Below, piece after piece: positions 34,859 through 36,862 of a stretch of 36,862 bases of DNA (its first letter is position 1; every line of letters begins with the position of its first letter). The stretch comes from an uncultured Lachnospiraceae bacterium (lineage in GTDB: Bacteria > Bacillota > Clostridia > Lachnospirales > Lachnospiraceae): NCBI GenBank assembly GCA_902781215.1, contig CACZIO010000033.1, positions 1 through 36,862 on the forward strand, given 5' to 3'. The notes under the pieces were generated by a model. It was given only the letters and a program-made list of their open reading frames with translations. It was not told where the DNA came from and made no database searches. The position numbers and the translations under genes are program-made.

Positions 34859-35733
34859 TGGCCATATTGCTGACATTGCTGAAAATACTGGGGATCGTGG
34901 TCCTCGCGGTGCTTGCCCTGCTCCTGACCGCGCTGCTCCTGGTCCTGTTCGTGCCCTTCCGCTACTCCTTTTCCGGACAGGTCAACGATCCGGAGGGGAG
35001 TGAAAAGATCCTGCATCTGGACATGAACAGGGACCTGAACTTCCGGGCGGATGTCAAATGGCTCCTCGGACTGGTCCACGCCGCGGCGGCGGGAGGGACT
35101 GCTTCTCCGGAGGGCGGTTTCAGCTTCTCGGTCCGCGTCCTGGGATTCCGGGTCCCGTTGGAAAAAATCCTGCACCGGGGCTCCGGCGAAAAAAAGGAGG
35201 AAGAGGAAAAACCTCCCGTAGCAAAGGAAAAGAAGTCCCTGGATGAAAGGATCGAACAGGCGCTGACCCGGATCGAGCGGGTGCACAGGCGGATTGAGGA
35301 TGCCATGTACGTCCTGGGGACAGAGTACGCCGCGCGGGCAAAATCGGTGCTGGCATACCGGCTCCTGCAGCTCGCGGAGAAGACCCTTCCCTCCAGATGG
35401 GGACTCACCGGTGTGCTGGGACTGGGAGACCCTGCCCGGAGCGCCGGCATCTACAGCGCGCAGGGCTTCCTCTACCCCGTGACAGCGGGGCATGTCCGGA
35501 TCGACGCGGAGTATGACCTCTACCGCTATGACCTGCAGGGCGCGGGAGAAGGCAGGATCAGGCTGTTTACCTTCGTATACTGCGGCCTGCGCATCATCCT
35601 CAGCGGGGATGTCCGCCGCCTGATTCGAAGACTCCGGAGGGGGCCGGCGTCCCGGCACACAAATGGAAACGGAAATGGAAACGGACATAAGGCCGGGCAG
35701 ACAAAGTCCGGCGGCAGCCATGCTGCGGCATGA
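34858..35733 (+). CDS. DUF2953 protein
   Basis: A 291-residue membrane-anchored protein matching DUF2953. The N-terminal hydrophobic span (about 5-30) is followed by VPFRYSFSG, a beta-rich domain, a charged Lys/Glu linker, and a C-terminal beta-rich half (GVLGLGDPARSAGIYSAQGF) ending in an Asn-Gly repeat (NGNGNGNG) and a basic tail. The gene overlaps the preceding stop (TGATG). DUF2953 and GerW (YtfJ) are neighbours in many Clostridia and in Bacillus, linked to sporulation, but the function of DUF2953 is unknown. Confidence 0.88.
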   Translation: MAILLTLLKILGIVVLAVLALLLTALLLVLFVPFRYSFSGQVNDPEGSEKILHLDMNRDLNFRADVKWLLGLVHAAAAGGTASPEGGFSFSVRVLGFRVPLEKILHRGSGEKKEEEEKPPVAKEKKSLDERIEQALTRIERVHRRIEDAMYVLGTEYAARAKSVLAYRLLQLAEKTLPSRWGLTGVLGLGDPARSAGIYSAQGFLYPVTAGHVRIDAEYDLYRYDLQGAGEGRIRLFTFVYCGLRIILSGDVRRLIRRLRRGPASRHTNGNGNGNGHKAGQTKSGGSHAAA

Positions 35734-35837
35734 ATAAGTGCGTATGTCCGTTCAGAACATTGCTTTAAACTGCGGGCTGCATGCTGGCCGGAAAATCGAC
35801 GCTGAGTTAAACAGCTGTGTATAGAAATATAAAAATG

Positions 35838-35869
35838 GTTACGTTTTCAGACGGATCTGAACCAGTAAC
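35838..35869 (+). promoter_or_regulatory. Hairpin in the gerW leader
   Basis: GTTAC (35838-35842) pairs with GTAAC (35865-35869) and TTCAG (35846-35850) with CTGAA (35857-35861). It lies 37 bases before the gerW start. The 172-base gap between DUF2953 and gerW contains no gene. I see no convincing sporulation-sigma promoter. Confidence 0.45.
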
Positions 35870-35905
35870 GATCAAAGATCTACAGGAAAGGATAACAGGG
35901 CAGAA

Positions 35906-36364
35906 ATGGAAGAGAAAAAGAACGGCAATGGCAACGGCAATGGTAACGGGAACGGCCTGAAGGTGAACGGAAACAGACAGAACAGCTTCAGCCAGGTGCT
36001 GGAGTCCCTGATGGAAGGAGCAAATGGCGTTCTGACCTCCAGAACTGTTGTGGGCGAGCCGATCAAGGTCGACGATACGATCATCATCCCCCTCTCGGAT
36101 GTCAGCATCGGCGTCGGTGCGGGATCCAACGGCGCCGACCGCAAGGACGGCGGTATGGGCGGTTTCTCCGCGAAGATGATCCCGTCGGCGGTCCTCGTGA
36201 TCAAGAACAACATGACCAAAGTCGTCAATGTCAGGGACCAGACCAGTCTGACCCATATCATGGACATGATCCCCGAAGTGATCGACAAGATCCGGTCCCG
36301 CGGAACGGATATGATCTCGGACGAGGAGGCGGCCAGGACCGCGTTCCCGGAGAAACAGGAGTAA
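35906..36364 (+). CDS. gerW: GerW/YtfJ family sporulation-type protein
   Basis: A 152-residue protein matching the GerW (YtfJ) family. Features are FSQVLESLMEGANGVLTSRT, VVGEPIKVDDTIIIPLSDVS, the glycine-rich GVGAGSNGADR, and a C-terminal helix (DQTSLTHIMDMIPEVIDKI). In Bacillus GerW is a spore protein needed for normal germination; in non-sporing Clostridia it may have another role. The N-terminus carries Asn-Gly repeats (NGNGNGNG), as does the C-terminus of the DUF2953 protein just upstream. AGGAAAGG lies 14 bases before the ATG, an unusually long spacing. Confidence 0.92.
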   Translation: MEEKKNGNGNGNGNGNGLKVNGNRQNSFSQVLESLMEGANGVLTSRTVVGEPIKVDDTIIIPLSDVSIGVGAGSNGADRKDGGMGGFSAKMIPSAVLVIKNNMTKVVNVRDQTSLTHIMDMIPEVIDKIRSRGTDMISDEEAARTAFPEKQE

Positions 36365-36368
36365 GAAT

Positions 36369-36529
36369 GCCGCGGCATTCGCCGTATGTGAAAATAAGGC
36401 AATGAGCCATGGCGGCAGGTTCGTGACTTTCAGTCACTCACTGCCGCGGCATTCAGCTGTATGTCATAAAGAAGCAATGAGCCATGCCGACAGGCTCGTG
36501 ACTTTCAGTCACTCGCTGTCGCGGCATTC
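36369..36529. repeat. Tandem 74-75 bp palindromic repeats with compensatory changes
   Basis: Units start GCCGCGGCATTC at 36369 and 36443 and GTCGCGGCATTC at 36518, giving two full units and a partial. Each full unit has GCAATGAGCCAT followed by nested stems: unit 1 uses GCGGCAG/CTGCCGC and GTGACT/AGTCAC; unit 2 uses CGACAG/CTGTCG and GTGACT/AGTCAC. In unit 2 a G-C pair is replaced by A-T on both arms, so the fold is kept. Unit 2 shares a 17-bp inverted match (36471-36487) with 36601-36617. REP-like; no transposase is present. Confidence 0.7.
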
Positions 36530-36536
36530 GCCGTAT

Positions 36537-36600
36537 GCATGAAAAAGGGCAGAGTCCCCTTTGCGAGCAAGCTCTCGCGGGGACTCTGCCTTTTTCATGC
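36537..36600. terminator. Bidirectional terminator between gerW and rpmB
   Basis: A stem of about 22 bp: GCATGAAAAAGG plus GCAGAGTCCCC on the left, and GGGGACTCTGCC followed by TTTTTCATGC on the right, with one bulged base. Stems run into T-runs on both strands, so it should end the gerW transcript and back up the rpmB one. Confidence 0.88.
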
Positions 36601-36620
36601 GCATGGCTCATTGCTTCGCG

Positions 36621-36650
36621 CAAAACAACCCGGGTCGGATGACCCGGGCT
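36621..36650 (-). terminator. Intrinsic terminator of rpmB
   Basis: Minus-strand CCCGGGTC-ATCC-GACCCGGG (36629-36648) is followed by TTGTTTTGC. It begins about 40 bases after the rpmB stop. Confidence 0.82.
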
Positions 36651-36687
36651 GTCATTTCCTGTGTATGTACACGTATGCTGATGCGGA

Positions 36688-36862
36688 TTATGCGCGCTCG
36701 ACCTTGCCGGAACGCATGCATCTGGTGCAGACATGAATCTTCTTGCTGCCGCCGGCAGTCTTCACAGCAATTCTCTGAACGTTCGCGTGCCAGACTTTAT
36801 TAGATCTTCTATGTGAATGGCTGACCTGATTTCCAAAGAAAGCGCCTCTGCCGCAGATATCG
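36688..36862 (-). CDS. rpmB: 50S ribosomal protein L28 (5' end cut off by window)
   Basis: The visible 57 residues match bacterial L28: DICGRGAFFGNQVSHSHRRS, then WHANVQRIAVKTAGGSKKIH, then VCTRCMRSGKVERA. The first visible Cys is the second of a zinc-ligand pair; the first is completed by the base at the window edge (TGC), and CTRC supplies the other pair. It is therefore the zinc-binding (C+) form. Only about three N-terminal residues are missing. A terminator follows at 36621-36650. Confidence 0.95.
   Translation of the reverse strand, partial: DICGRGAFFGNQVSHSHRRSNKVWHANVQRIAVKTAGGSKKIHVCTRCMRSGKVERA

Noticed and set aside
36369-36529. CRISPR array
   Set aside because: Units are 74-75 bp with no alternating spacers, only 2.2 copies exist, and there are no cas genes.

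Overview
The window looks like chromosomal DNA from a GC-rich member of the Lachnospiraceae (class Clostridia, Bacillota). The main clues are the gene content: a DUF4250 mini-protein, type-2 PyrF next to PyrE, a GerW/YtfJ sporulation-type protein with DUF2953, a ClpC-RadA block, rubrerythrin, AzlCD, and strong AGGAGG ribosome binding sites. I see no rRNA, tRNA, phage, transposase or CRISPR. The taxonomic call is an inference from gene families, not from a marker search.

Layout. 1-3000 (minus strand): a polar amino-acid ABC importer in the order binding protein, permease, ATPase (cut by the window edge). A strong terminator between the binding protein and the permease probably sets their ratio. 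3000-3600: gene-free and very rich in hairpins. 3617-4141: SEC-C protein. 4262-4977 (minus): a DUF4160 / DUF2442-HTH pair that resembles a small toxin-antitoxin-like module, with a dyad inside its promoter spacer. 5041-7458 (minus): a J-domain protein with a Cys-rich tail, a DUF5685 protein, and a zinc-ribbon membrane protein. 7778-8942 (minus): azlD and azlC, a branched-chain amino acid exporter.

9126-17361 (plus): DUF4250, valS, an MBOAT plus SGNH pair likely to O-acetylate a surface polymer, a small unknown protein, an EamA transporter and a TPR lipoprotein-like/membrane-anchored protein. 17708-25761 (plus): nucleotide synthesis, with pyrF-pyrE, then an M29-type aminopeptidase with a long N-terminal extension, then purE-purM-purN-purD. 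Perfect hairpins recur between the pur genes. 25985-27784: a secreted SH3b domain joined through one membrane span to a very acidic cytoplasmic tail. 28004-32831: a YtrA-type GntR regulator, clpC, radA and a small protein. The GntR gene sits where CtsR would be expected, and its promoter is inside a long dyad.

32984-33547 (minus): rubrerythrin. 33548-34007: non-coding and structured. 34008-36364 (plus): a bacterial PH-domain protein, an unknown protein, DUF2953 and GerW, with translational overlaps among the first three. 36369-36650: tandem 74-75 bp palindromic repeats with a compensatory base change, then terminators. 36688-end (minus): rpmB, cut by the window edge.

The best candidates for something undescribed are the DUF4160/DUF2442-HTH module with its operator, the GntR-dyad-attenuator arrangement ahead of clpC, the SH3b-TM-acidic-tail protein, the structured gene-free regions at 3144-3600 and 33600-34000, and the repeat cluster near 36400.
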